Below are positions 1-7,415 of a DNA stretch of 64,000 nucleotides, piece after piece. The DNA is from Verrucomicrobiaceae bacterium UBA7681 (GTDB lineage: Bacteria > Verrucomicrobiota > Verrucomicrobiia > Verrucomicrobiales > Verrucomicrobiaceae), in contig DLGZ01000004.1 in NCBI GenBank assembly GCA_002482965.1, positions 135,144 through 199,143 of the forward strand. The letters run 5' to 3'. How positions within the stretch are numbered: position 1 is the first letter of the stretch; each line of letters starts with the position of its first letter. A program made the translations under genes and the position numbers. Below the pieces are notes generated by a model, which saw only the letters and a list, made by a program, of their open reading frames with translations, was not told the origin of the DNA and made no database searches.

Positions 1-2
1 CC

Positions 3-857
3 TACCGCCCAGAGCGCGCGCGGCCGTATCCGAAGCGCTGCCTCGTCTTCAGTCCTGAACCGCAGGATGGCATCACCGGTATGGGCGGGACGATGGATCG
101 CCTCATCGAGCAGGGGCATGACGTGCGCCTGATTGCTCTGACTTCCGGCAGTCTGCGCGTGCCGGACAGCGAGGCGGATAAATTTGCCGAGACTCTGCTC
201 GAACTGGCCTCCAATGCGGCGAATCCTGCCACATGGGAGGCCCAGGTGGCCTATGCGCGGGAAGCGCTGAGCCTGCTGGAAGCGAAGGGTGAATTTGGTG
301 AGGACCCGCCGCTGCTGCGGCAGCTCAAGGGGCTGATTCTGCGCGGTGAATTGCGCGATGCGGCTCACACGGTGGGTCTGGCCAATGATCGTGTCACTTT
401 TGTGGATCTGCCCTTTTATGAACAGGGTCGTTACCGCCGCTTCAAAAGCACGGAAGAAGACCACAAGGCCCTGGTGCGTCTGTTGCAGGAGCACAAACCC
501 CATCAAATCTACATCACCGGTGACGCGGCCGATCCATCCAGCGTGGCGGGCATTTGCTTCCGCCTGCTGGTGGCGGCTTTGCAGTCGTGTGCGGGCGAGG
601 AGTTCGCGGGTTCCTGCAGCGTGTGGCTTTATCGTGGCAAAGAGCGCCCGCTGGAGCCGCATGAGATCGACATGGCGATTCCGATGAGCCCGCTGCAGAT
701 TGAGCGCAAGGCCAACGCCCTGTCACGCTACGGAGCTTTATCCTCTCTGGAAAAAGAAGCCCCGGAAACCAATCGCGAAAATGCGCGGCTGTATGATTCG
801 CTCGGCCTGGCCGAGTACGAAGCCATTGAGACCTTCCAGCGCTGGCGCCGGGTGTGA
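3..857 (+). CDS. NagB-type protein, C-terminal LmbE/PIG-L-like domain (5' partial)
   Basis: The frame is open from the window edge to the TGA ending at 857, so the start lies upstream. The visible part matches, from memory, the C-terminal LmbE-like domain fused to glucosamine-6-phosphate deaminase (NagB) in Bacteroidetes/Verrucomicrobia proteins: a GMGGTMDRLIEQGHDV segment, then LKGLILRGE, VDLPFYEQGRY, KPHQIYITGDAADP and the ending LYDSLGLAEYEAIETFQRW. The deaminase domain itself would lie outside the window. The metal-binding motifs are degenerate: the HPDD position reads EPQD, and the later His pair after ADP is replaced by SSVA, so this domain is probably not a deacetylase. It converges on fur with 7 bases between the stop codons. 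The NagB assignment is inferred from this tail only. Confidence 0.75.
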   Translation, partial: YRPERARPYPKRCLVFSPEPQDGITGMGGTMDRLIEQGHDVRLIALTSGSLRVPDSEADKFAETLLELASNAANPATWEAQVAYAREALSLLEAKGEFGEDPPLLRQLKGLILRGELRDAAHTVGLANDRVTFVDLPFYEQGRYRRFKSTEEDHKALVRLLQEHKPHQIYITGDAADPSSVAGICFRLLVAALQSCAGEEFAGSCSVWLYRGKERPLEPHEIDMAIPMSPLQIERKANALSRYGALSSLEKEAPETNRENARLYDSLGLAEYEAIETFQRWRRV

Positions 858-864
858 TTTCTTT

Positions 865-1344
865 TTAACCTGCTACCGCGAGCTTGGAATCACGGTAGGT
901 GCATTTCCCCAGTCGCTGAAGCTCATCGCAGTGGGCTTCGATGCGCATGCTTTTCATGCTGGGCTGGAAGCCAAGCCGCCGGGTGATGCAGTCATGCAGC
1001 AGCGCGGTGTGATCATCCTCAAACTCCACCACGCGATCGCAGTCGAGACAGATCAGGTGATTGTGCTGGGGTTTGTCGAGGAAATTGGGGTCGTAGTAGG
1101 TCTGGTCGCGGCCCAGATCGACTTCGCGCAGCAGTCCGCACTCGACCAGAAGGGTCAGGGTACGGTAAACGGTGGCCCGTGAAACGGTGCTGTCGAGTTT
1201 GCGTGCCTTCTCCAGCAGTTCTTCGGCTTTGAAGTGGTCATCGGTGGCAAAGGCAGCCTCTACAATGACATCCCGCTGCTTGGTGCGGCGCAGTCCCTGA
1301 CTGGCCAGATGTGCCTCCAAGCGTTGAGTGATACGTTCGTCCAT
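865..1344 (-). CDS. fur: Fur family transcriptional regulator
   Basis: A 159-aa protein of normal Fur length. The N-terminal winged helix (residues about 10-85) contains TVSRATVYRTLTLLVECGLL, the recognition-helix signature. The C-terminal dimerisation and metal domain has HNHLICLDCDRVVEF with a CxxC, and a second Cys pair is spread out near the C-terminus (CDELQRLGKC). Fur proteins bind DNA as dimers with Fe2+ or another metal and repress uptake and oxidative-stress genes. It could be Fur, PerR or Zur. The paralogue at 40685-41170 looks more Zur-like, which favours Fur or PerR here. It is transcribed away from the AT-rich region 1345-1645. Confidence 0.85.
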   Translation of the reverse strand: MDERITQRLEAHLASQGLRRTKQRDVIVEAAFATDDHFKAEELLEKARKLDSTVSRATVYRTLTLLVECGLLREVDLGRDQTYYDPNFLDKPQHNHLICLDCDRVVEFEDDHTALLHDCITRRLGFQPSMKSMRIEAHCDELQRLGKCTYRDSKLAVAG

Positions 1345-1645
1345 GTGACTGAGAGGGTAGCCATGGCGGTGGATCGCGCAAGGCAGCGCTTTTTTTTGAA
1401 GAAGAAGGCTGCGATTTACCTATTTAGGGTGGTGGTGTTAAAAAATGTCGCATTAACCGTTCGATTAATGTTATTCAAAACGTTGGTTAACAACAAGGTA
1501 GGTAAAAATTAGAGGGGATGTTCGACCCCTTTTGAGTGAGCAAAAATCTACGAGATAGGCGCACGCCGCGTTCAAATTAATTTAAAATAATTATGGATTT
1601 TATTGTTAATATTGATAAAATTCCCCGGACTGCCTGATTCCAAGC
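1345..1645. promoter_or_regulatory. AT-rich divergent intergenic region between fur and an unknown gene
   Basis: About 300 bases without a convincing gene, clearly richer in A+T than its surroundings, notably 1430-1510 and 1570-1625. It must hold the promoters of fur (leftward) and the gene at 1646 (rightward). A small hairpin, AGGGG at 1513-1517 pairing with CCCCT at 1526-1530 and followed by TTT, resembles a weak terminator, but no gene ends into it. I see no clear Fur box. Confidence 0.5.
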
Positions 1646-2251
1646 ATGCCTTTACCATTTTCATTCTCTACACAACGCCAAAGCTCTGAGGCCGAAAGTC
1701 CTGCGGAAGCTACAGCCATAGCCATGGCTACTGCAGAGAAGGTGATGAACCATGCCCCAGGTCAGGTCAGCACCGAGCCTTTGCAGGGAACTCTGGGAAG
1801 CATCTTTATAACTCCTGTGCTGGAAGCAGCGCCACGCGCAGTCCCCAATTACCCACATTACGCTGCTGTGAATTCAGCAGACCAGCCTTTCGGACAAGAG
1901 CAGGAGGCAGTTACGCCAGCTGAGCTGCCAGTGACAGCAGCAGTGCCGCAACCCACATCCCAGCAGTCATCCGCGCAGGGGGCTGCTTTGGCCCATGACC
2001 TGCCGGCTCAAATGGATCAATTACGCAACGACATATTCGGCATCGCCATGAATGCGAGCGCCTTGAATGACCGGCTAGATCGTATGGAGCAGCGGCTTCC
2101 TCAAGCCGGGCAGTCGGTGCATGCCGGTATCACCGCGTTGCGTGGTGAGATCGAAACTTGGCTGGAAAACCACCTCAATGCGGCCGTCGAGCACTGCATG
2201 AACCAGATCATCAGCCGCAGCAATTCTTCTGACAACCGATCCGTCAACTGA
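1646..2251 (+). CDS. unknown Ala/Pro/Gln-rich protein with C-terminal coiled coil
   Basis: A 201-aa protein I do not recognise. Residues 1-115 are low complexity, rich in Ala, Pro, Gln and Ser, with no signal peptide or membrane segment. Residues about 120-190 look helical and heptad-like (LPAQMDQLRNDIFGIAMNAS, then LNDRLDRMEQRLPQ), suggesting coiled-coil oligomerisation. It lies 33 bases before the hybrid histidine kinase on the same strand and may be co-transcribed with it, which would make it a partner or scaffold of that kinase. That is inference only. No good Shine-Dalgarno precedes the ATG. Confidence 0.6.
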   Translation: MPLPFSFSTQRQSSEAESPAEATAIAMATAEKVMNHAPGQVSTEPLQGTLGSIFITPVLEAAPRAVPNYPHYAAVNSADQPFGQEQEAVTPAELPVTAAVPQPTSQQSSAQGAALAHDLPAQMDQLRNDIFGIAMNASALNDRLDRMEQRLPQAGQSVHAGITALRGEIETWLENHLNAAVEHCMNQIISRSNSSDNRSVN

Positions 2252-2284
2252 CCGTCCTATCCCCACTATTCGATCTCATCCTCT

Positions 2285-4294
2285 ATGAACTCCCTGAGAC
2301 TCCGTATCCTGCTTCCCCTCTGGCTATTCGGCTTTTTGCCGGCCATGGGAGCCACCCGTATGATGGGGCAGCCACTCGAATGGTTCTTCGGCATGACCGG
2401 CGTCCTTCTCGGCGGCGGTGTATTCCTGGCGGCCTTTCTGATTTCCGGCTGGCTGCTCAAACCCACAACGGCTGTCATGAAAGGCACCACGGCGGTGCTG
2501 CGGGGTGTTCCACCGGACGCGCAATCCGCTGAATGGCTGCCGGCCGATTTTTGGAAGCTGCGCTGTGACATCAACATGGTCTTTGCCAAGCAGCGCCAGG
2601 CGCTTAATGCCGCCGAGCAGCATGCCTGCCAGACGGCGCAGCGCCTGCTCAATGCAGAGCGCCTGCTGCGTGAGGCCTTCACCGCTCTTCAGGGCTTGTT
2701 TGCCGCCAGTGATGAGGGCGTGCTCGTGGTGGATGCCCAAGGCTCCATCATCGCTTCAAACGCCAAACTGGATGATTTCCTCGGCAAGCCGGTCGAAGAA
2801 GTCGCCGGACGTGATGCCACGCGCGTTCTCAAAGCACTGATCGAACGCTTTGAAGAAAAAGCCGTGATCACCGCCTGGGTCGAAAAAGCCTCCGCCAGCC
2901 TCGAAGGCCAGGATGAAACGCCGCCGCTTGTCTCCAGTGACAGCCGTGTGTTCTCCCTGCGCTCCAGCCCGATGCGCACCGATGCCGGTGAAGTGATCGG
3001 ACGCATTTGGATCGTCAAAGACCGCTCCGAAATGCGGTTGCTGGAGAACCAGCTTCGCGAATCGCAGAAAATGGGCACCATTGGCCAGCTTGCTGGCGGC
3101 ATCGCCCATGACTTCAACAACCTCCTCACGGCGATTCGTGGCAATCTCACGCTCGCCGAGCTCACTCCGGCTTCCAATCAGGCCGGAGTACGTGACAAGC
3201 TGCAAAACGCCAACCACGCCACCACACGTGCGGCGGAGCTCGTCAAATCGCTGCTCGGCTACTCACGCCGCAGCACCGGTGTCTCCATGCGCAAGGCCAC
3301 CAATCTCAAGCGCCTCCTGGCCGACGTGCAGAACCTCCTCAAGCACAGCGTCGATCCGCGTGTCACCATTCAAATGCGCGGTGGCATGGACGCCTCTTAC
3401 GCGACCGGCGACGCCACACAGATTGAGCAGGTCATGCTCAATCTCTGCCTCAACGCCCGGGATGCGCTGCCAGCAGACAAAGGCGTGATCGAAATCGCCG
3501 TCGAAAACGTCACCCATCGCATGCCGTCGAAAACCGCCGAGAGCAATGAGGCGGGAGACTTCGTCATGCTGGTGGTGCGTGACAACGGCCACGGCATCTC
3601 CGAAGAGCACCGTCAGCGCGTTTTTGAGCCCTTCTTTACGACGAAGGCGGGCAGCAAGGGCACCGGCCTCGGCCTCTCCACCGCGCAAGACATCGTGCGT
3701 GAGCACGGTGGCTGGATTGAGTTCGAAAGCGAAGTGGGACGCGGCAGCGAGTTCCGCGTGTTCCTTCCACGTTTGGCCAATGCCGAACAGAGCGAGGAGG
3801 AGACTCCGATCGACAACGGCCCCGCCATCAATGCTCCGATTGGCGGTCAGACCACCATTCTGGTCGTGGATGACGAGGCTCCTGTGCGCTCCATCGCCAT
3901 GAACATGCTGGGGTTCCTCGGTTACCGCGTCCTGGAAGCCAGCGACGGCCAGCAGGCGCTGGACATCCTCCTGCGCACCCAGGAGAAGGTGGACGCCGTC
4001 CTGCTCGACATCTATATGCCGAAACTTTCTGGGCGTGACACGTTCAAGCAATTGCGTGCTGTCGGCAACGATGTGCCCGTCGTGGTTTGCAGCGGATTTG
4101 TCATCGATCCCGACGAATTTACCATCCTCAGCCAGGGGCGGACACCGCCGGTGGACATCATGCTCAAGCCCTACTCACTGGACGGTTTGAGCAAGGCGCT
4201 GGCCAAAGCTGTGCAGAAATCGCAGGGGGAAGCACCTGCTTTTGAGATCACCGCCAGCCGCGCGCCTGAGCAGGCACCGGTGCTCGTTTCTTGA
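2285..4294 (+). CDS. membrane-bound hybrid sensor histidine kinase with receiver domain
   Basis: A 669-aa protein. The N-terminus has two hydrophobic helices (residues about 7-25 and 35-58) with almost no periplasmic loop, so it probably senses within the membrane or cytoplasm. A PAS-like region follows (about 135-255, with GVLVVDAQGSIIASNAKL). The HisKA motif GQLAGGIAHDFNNLL places the phospho-accepting His at 275. The ATPase domain shows DNGHGI, the FEPFFTTK box and GTGLGLS. The C-terminal receiver (about 520-645) has VVDDE and the phospho-acceptor Asp575 in LLDIYMPK. The architecture predicts internal phosphorelay. No separate response regulator or output domain gene is adjacent. Confidence 0.9.
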   Translation: MNSLRLRILLPLWLFGFLPAMGATRMMGQPLEWFFGMTGVLLGGGVFLAAFLISGWLLKPTTAVMKGTTAVLRGVPPDAQSAEWLPADFWKLRCDINMVFAKQRQALNAAEQHACQTAQRLLNAERLLREAFTALQGLFAASDEGVLVVDAQGSIIASNAKLDDFLGKPVEEVAGRDATRVLKALIERFEEKAVITAWVEKASASLEGQDETPPLVSSDSRVFSLRSSPMRTDAGEVIGRIWIVKDRSEMRLLENQLRESQKMGTIGQLAGGIAHDFNNLLTAIRGNLTLAELTPASNQAGVRDKLQNANHATTRAAELVKSLLGYSRRSTGVSMRKATNLKRLLADVQNLLKHSVDPRVTIQMRGGMDASYATGDATQIEQVMLNLCLNARDALPADKGVIEIAVENVTHRMPSKTAESNEAGDFVMLVVRDNGHGISEEHRQRVFEPFFTTKAGSKGTGLGLSTAQDIVREHGGWIEFESEVGRGSEFRVFLPRLANAEQSEEETPIDNGPAINAPIGGQTTILVVDDEAPVRSIAMNMLGFLGYRVLEASDGQQALDILLRTQEKVDAVLLDIYMPKLSGRDTFKQLRAVGNDVPVVVCSGFVIDPDEFTILSQGRTPPVDIMLKPYSLDGLSKALAKAVQKSQGEAPAFEITASRAPEQAPVLVS

Positions 4295-4383
4295 ACACAA
4301 GCGAAATTTGAGGGGGAAAACTGCCTCACGGCGGCCATCTTTCCCCTTTTCGATTGCCGCAAAGGCGCTACCATCCGCGCCCC

Positions 4384-5742
4384 ATGATCAAAGTCGGCCT
4401 CGTCTCCCTCGGTTGCGCGAAAAATCTTATCGACTCGGAAATCATGATCGGCCACCTCCAGCAGGCTGGCATGGTCATGACGCCTGAGCCGGACCTCGCG
4501 GATGTTCTCATCGTGAACACCTGTTCGTTTATCGACATGGCCAAGAAGGAGAGCGTCGGAGCGGTGCATGACGCCGTGGACCAGCGGGCGGGATCTAAAA
4601 AGCGCGCGCGGCAGAAGATCATCGTCGCCGGCTGCCTCTCGCAGCGCTTTTCGAAAGAACTTCCCGGCCTCATGCCTGAGGTGGATGCCTTCATTGGTCT
4701 CGATCAGATCACGCAGGTTGCCCCCATTATTCAGAAGCTCATGGGCACCAAGGATCACGAGCAGGAAAATCTGGTGACCCGCCAGCCGCAGTACATCCCG
4801 GATTACGACACGCCGCGCTTCCGCCTGACGCCGCAGCACATGGCCTACATCAAGATTGCCGAAGGCTGCAACCATCCCTGCTCCTTCTGCATCATCCCGC
4901 GCATTCGTGGACGCCACCGCAGCCGCACGCAGGAAAGCATCGTCAAAGAGGCGCAGCAGCTCGTCGCCAGCGGGGTGAAGGAGATCAATCTCATCTCCCA
5001 GGACACCACTTATTTCGGCATGGACAAGTGGACGGAGGAGCGCCCCAAGCCGCGCAGCGGGGTCGATTCCACCAAAGGCGAATCCCTGTCCTCCCTGATC
5101 CGCGAGCTCAACAAGATCGAAGGCGACTTCTGGATCCGCCTCCTTTACACGCATCCCGCGCATTGGAGCGACGACCTCATCCAGGCCATCGCCGAGAGCC
5201 CGAAAGTGGCGCGTTACATCGACATGCCGCTCCAGCACATCAGCGACCGCATGCTGGGCCTCATGAAGCGCGAGACCGATGGAGCTTATATTCGCGATCT
5301 CATCAAGCGCATCCGCACCGGCATCCCCGGCATCGCCATCCGCACCACCTTCATTGTGGGCTTCCCCGGTGAAACCGAGGCTGACTTCAACGAACTGCTG
5401 CAGTTCATCCAGGACACGAAGTTCGAGCGTGCCGGCGTCTTCAACTACTCCCGCGAGGAAGACACCCGTGCTGCGAAGATGGAGGATCAAATCCACCACA
5501 TGACCCGCAAGGCCCGCTGGAACGAGGCCATGCGCGCCATCCAGCGCAGCATTGAAGGCTTCAACACCACGCAGGTGGGCCGTAAAATGCGCGTGCTCGT
5601 TGAGGAGCCCGGCGTCGCCCGCAGCGAGATGGACGCGCCCGACATCGACACCACCGTCTTCGTGAGCAAGAAGCTGCCTGTGGGCAGCTTTGCGGACATC
5701 ACCGTCAAGGAGTGGCGCGGCTACGATTTGGTGGCGGCGTAA
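4384..5742 (+). CDS. rimO: ribosomal protein S12 methylthiotransferase RimO
   Basis: A radical-SAM enzyme that methylthiolates a conserved aspartate of ribosomal protein S12. The 452-aa length fits. The N-terminal MTTase domain begins MIKVGLVSLGCAKNLIDSE, with the first cluster Cys at 11 and further Cys in NTCSF and AGCLSQR. The radical-SAM motif CNHPCSFC (Cys 162, 166, 169) binds the second 4Fe-4S cluster. A C-terminal TRAM-like region ends in TVKEWRGYDLVA. The frame is open ten codons further upstream, but the ATG at 4384 gives the classical RimO start. It ends 9 bases from the stop codon of the convergent esterase gene. Confidence 0.96.
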   Translation: MIKVGLVSLGCAKNLIDSEIMIGHLQQAGMVMTPEPDLADVLIVNTCSFIDMAKKESVGAVHDAVDQRAGSKKRARQKIIVAGCLSQRFSKELPGLMPEVDAFIGLDQITQVAPIIQKLMGTKDHEQENLVTRQPQYIPDYDTPRFRLTPQHMAYIKIAEGCNHPCSFCIIPRIRGRHRSRTQESIVKEAQQLVASGVKEINLISQDTTYFGMDKWTEERPKPRSGVDSTKGESLSSLIRELNKIEGDFWIRLLYTHPAHWSDDLIQAIAESPKVARYIDMPLQHISDRMLGLMKRETDGAYIRDLIKRIRTGIPGIAIRTTFIVGFPGETEADFNELLQFIQDTKFERAGVFNYSREEDTRAAKMEDQIHHMTRKARWNEAMRAIQRSIEGFNTTQVGRKMRVLVEEPGVARSEMDAPDIDTTVFVSKKLPVGSFADITVKEWRGYDLVAA

Positions 5743-5751
5743 GTCGTTCCA

Positions 5752-7263
5752 TTATTCGGCAGCCTGGGGTCTGAACCGTTCGGCGACACGCTCCACACCG
5801 CCACGGGGTCCGGTCACGGGCTTGTATGCGCCGGACTCCCAGTTTGTTTTTTCTGGGTAGGGATAGAGCGGCATGTCGAGTTCGGTTTTGCCATCCACCA
5901 TGCGCTGCGCGCTGAGGGTGTGTGGGACTTCGCCTTTCTCGCGCCAGTTCATGACCAGACCGAGCATGTCGGGCAGTTTGTTGATGCCCGGACCGGGGCC
6001 ATGGCTCATGCCGGGAACGATGTAAAATTTGCAAAACGCCGCCGCTTTTTCCAGCGAACCAAAGTGCTCGGCGACGCGCTCGTAATAATCGAGTGATGCG
6101 TGGTAGGGCACGCAGGAATCGGCCGAGCCGGAGATCATGATGAGTCTGCCACCGCGTTTTTCGAAAGCTGTGAGGTCAGGGTTTTCGGCATTGAGATAGG
6201 GACCCAGCGCTGCGGTGTAGGTGTCGATGTCCTTGCCAAAATCGAGACTTTGCAGGTCTTTATCCTTCCCGAAGATCCATTGAAAAAGATAGAGGTGCCC
6301 GTGCGCGATCTTGAAGGAGCTGCCGAAGGGAATGCCGTCGAAAATGCGTTCGCCGGTGATCGCGTGTGTCGGTCCGCCGAACAGCTTTTTGAGGGCTATG
6401 GCGTGCTTGTCGGTCAGCGTTGGATCTTTCTTCCGTGCCAAGGCAATCACCGCCTCAATGTCTTTATCGGTGCAGCGCGGGTCGGAAACCATCTTGCCTG
6501 CGGTTTGCGGGATTTCACTGGAGGCCATGTATTCGTTGCCGGCGGCGATCACGTTCTCTTCCTGAGAACTGGAGAAAGGGCATTGGTGGAAGATCTGCTC
6601 GTTCCACAGGAAGTAAGCATGCAGTGGAGTGCGGCAGTGGGCGGGGACATTGGCCACGATGCCGTCGTAATCTTCGGGATAGCGCTGGGCTTCCTGAAGC
6701 GCCTGTTGGCCGCCGGTGGAGCCGCCGTTGAAGTAGGAGTATTCGGGTGAGCGACCATAATAAGATTGGATGACCTGCTTGGCGCAGACGGTCATGAGGT
6801 GGGTGGCGCGGTAGCCGAAATCCTTCCAGACATCTGGTTTGCCAATGCCGGAATCAGAGTTTGGGGCTGTCCCCATGTCAGTGGTGGCCACGGCGTAGCC
6901 ACGGGCCATGTAGCCCAGGAGGCCTCCCGAATTGATGCGACCGGCCGCGCCGCCATTGCCGAGACCGATGAAGCGCTTGTTCCATTTTGCTGCTTCAGGC
7001 AGGCAGACTTCCACATTGATGTTGGAATCCTTGCCTGGATTGAGAACGATCTTCACCACCGTATGCGGTGGTAAGTTTTTGTCTGCGGTGGCAATGCTTT
7101 CATCTGCGAGCACGATTTTCCCGGCGTCGATTTGAAGCTGCCTGAGTGCCGCAAGACGGTCCGTGTGCTCCGGGGGCGCTGCCAGTGCTGTCATGGCAGC
7201 GAATGCACTGAGGAAAATGTGTCTGCAAAGCTGCCGGGGAATTCCTGCGGTGTGATGTTTCAT
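5752..7263 (-). CDS. tannase/feruloyl esterase family secreted hydrolase
   Basis: A 503-aa protein with an N-terminal signal peptide (hydrophobic stretch about 14-28 ending ALAAP). The tannase/feruloyl esterase fold is shown by WNKRFIGLGNGGAAG, the GYAVATTDMGT segment, the nucleophile motif GGSTGGQQA (Ser about 182), an Asp in SGSADSCVPYH and the catalytic His in VPGMSHGPGPG (about 421). Such enzymes release gallate or ferulate from plant esters. Unlike classical members, the residues next to Ser and His are Gly rather than the two Cys that form the CS-D-HC disulfide. It converges with rimO. Substrate unknown. Confidence 0.88.
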   Translation of the reverse strand: MKHHTAGIPRQLCRHIFLSAFAAMTALAAPPEHTDRLAALRQLQIDAGKIVLADESIATADKNLPPHTVVKIVLNPGKDSNINVEVCLPEAAKWNKRFIGLGNGGAAGRINSGGLLGYMARGYAVATTDMGTAPNSDSGIGKPDVWKDFGYRATHLMTVCAKQVIQSYYGRSPEYSYFNGGSTGGQQALQEAQRYPEDYDGIVANVPAHCRTPLHAYFLWNEQIFHQCPFSSSQEENVIAAGNEYMASSEIPQTAGKMVSDPRCTDKDIEAVIALARKKDPTLTDKHAIALKKLFGGPTHAITGERIFDGIPFGSSFKIAHGHLYLFQWIFGKDKDLQSLDFGKDIDTYTAALGPYLNAENPDLTAFEKRGGRLIMISGSADSCVPYHASLDYYERVAEHFGSLEKAAAFCKFYIVPGMSHGPGPGINKLPDMLGLVMNWREKGEVPHTLSAQRMVDGKTELDMPLYPYPEKTNWESGAYKPVTGPRGGVERVAERFRPQAAE

Positions 7264-7415
7264 AGCTCAGTCACTGAATGATCTGTTCGGGTTGGAACTG
7301 GATGCGCATCGGTTACGCACGCCTCAAGAGGGTGCTGAAGCACGCCGTTGCTTGCAACCGATGAATGAGCTTCTCCCGCAGACGTTCCGGGTGCATTAAC
7401 CAGCACTCTGAAGAC

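Noticed and set aside
1513..1533. Hairpin with trailing T residues
   Set aside because: It lies between two divergent genes, so no transcript would need to end there; the stem is only five base pairs.
4171..5499. A 442-codon open frame on the minus strand
   Set aside because: It is the antisense shadow of rimO and of the histidine-kinase 3' end, both of which carry diagnostic motifs.
7307..7363. Inverted repeat CATCGGTT / AACCGATG about 40 bases apart upstream of the tannase gene
   Set aside because: The stem is short with a long loop and no conserved context; chance occurrence cannot be excluded.
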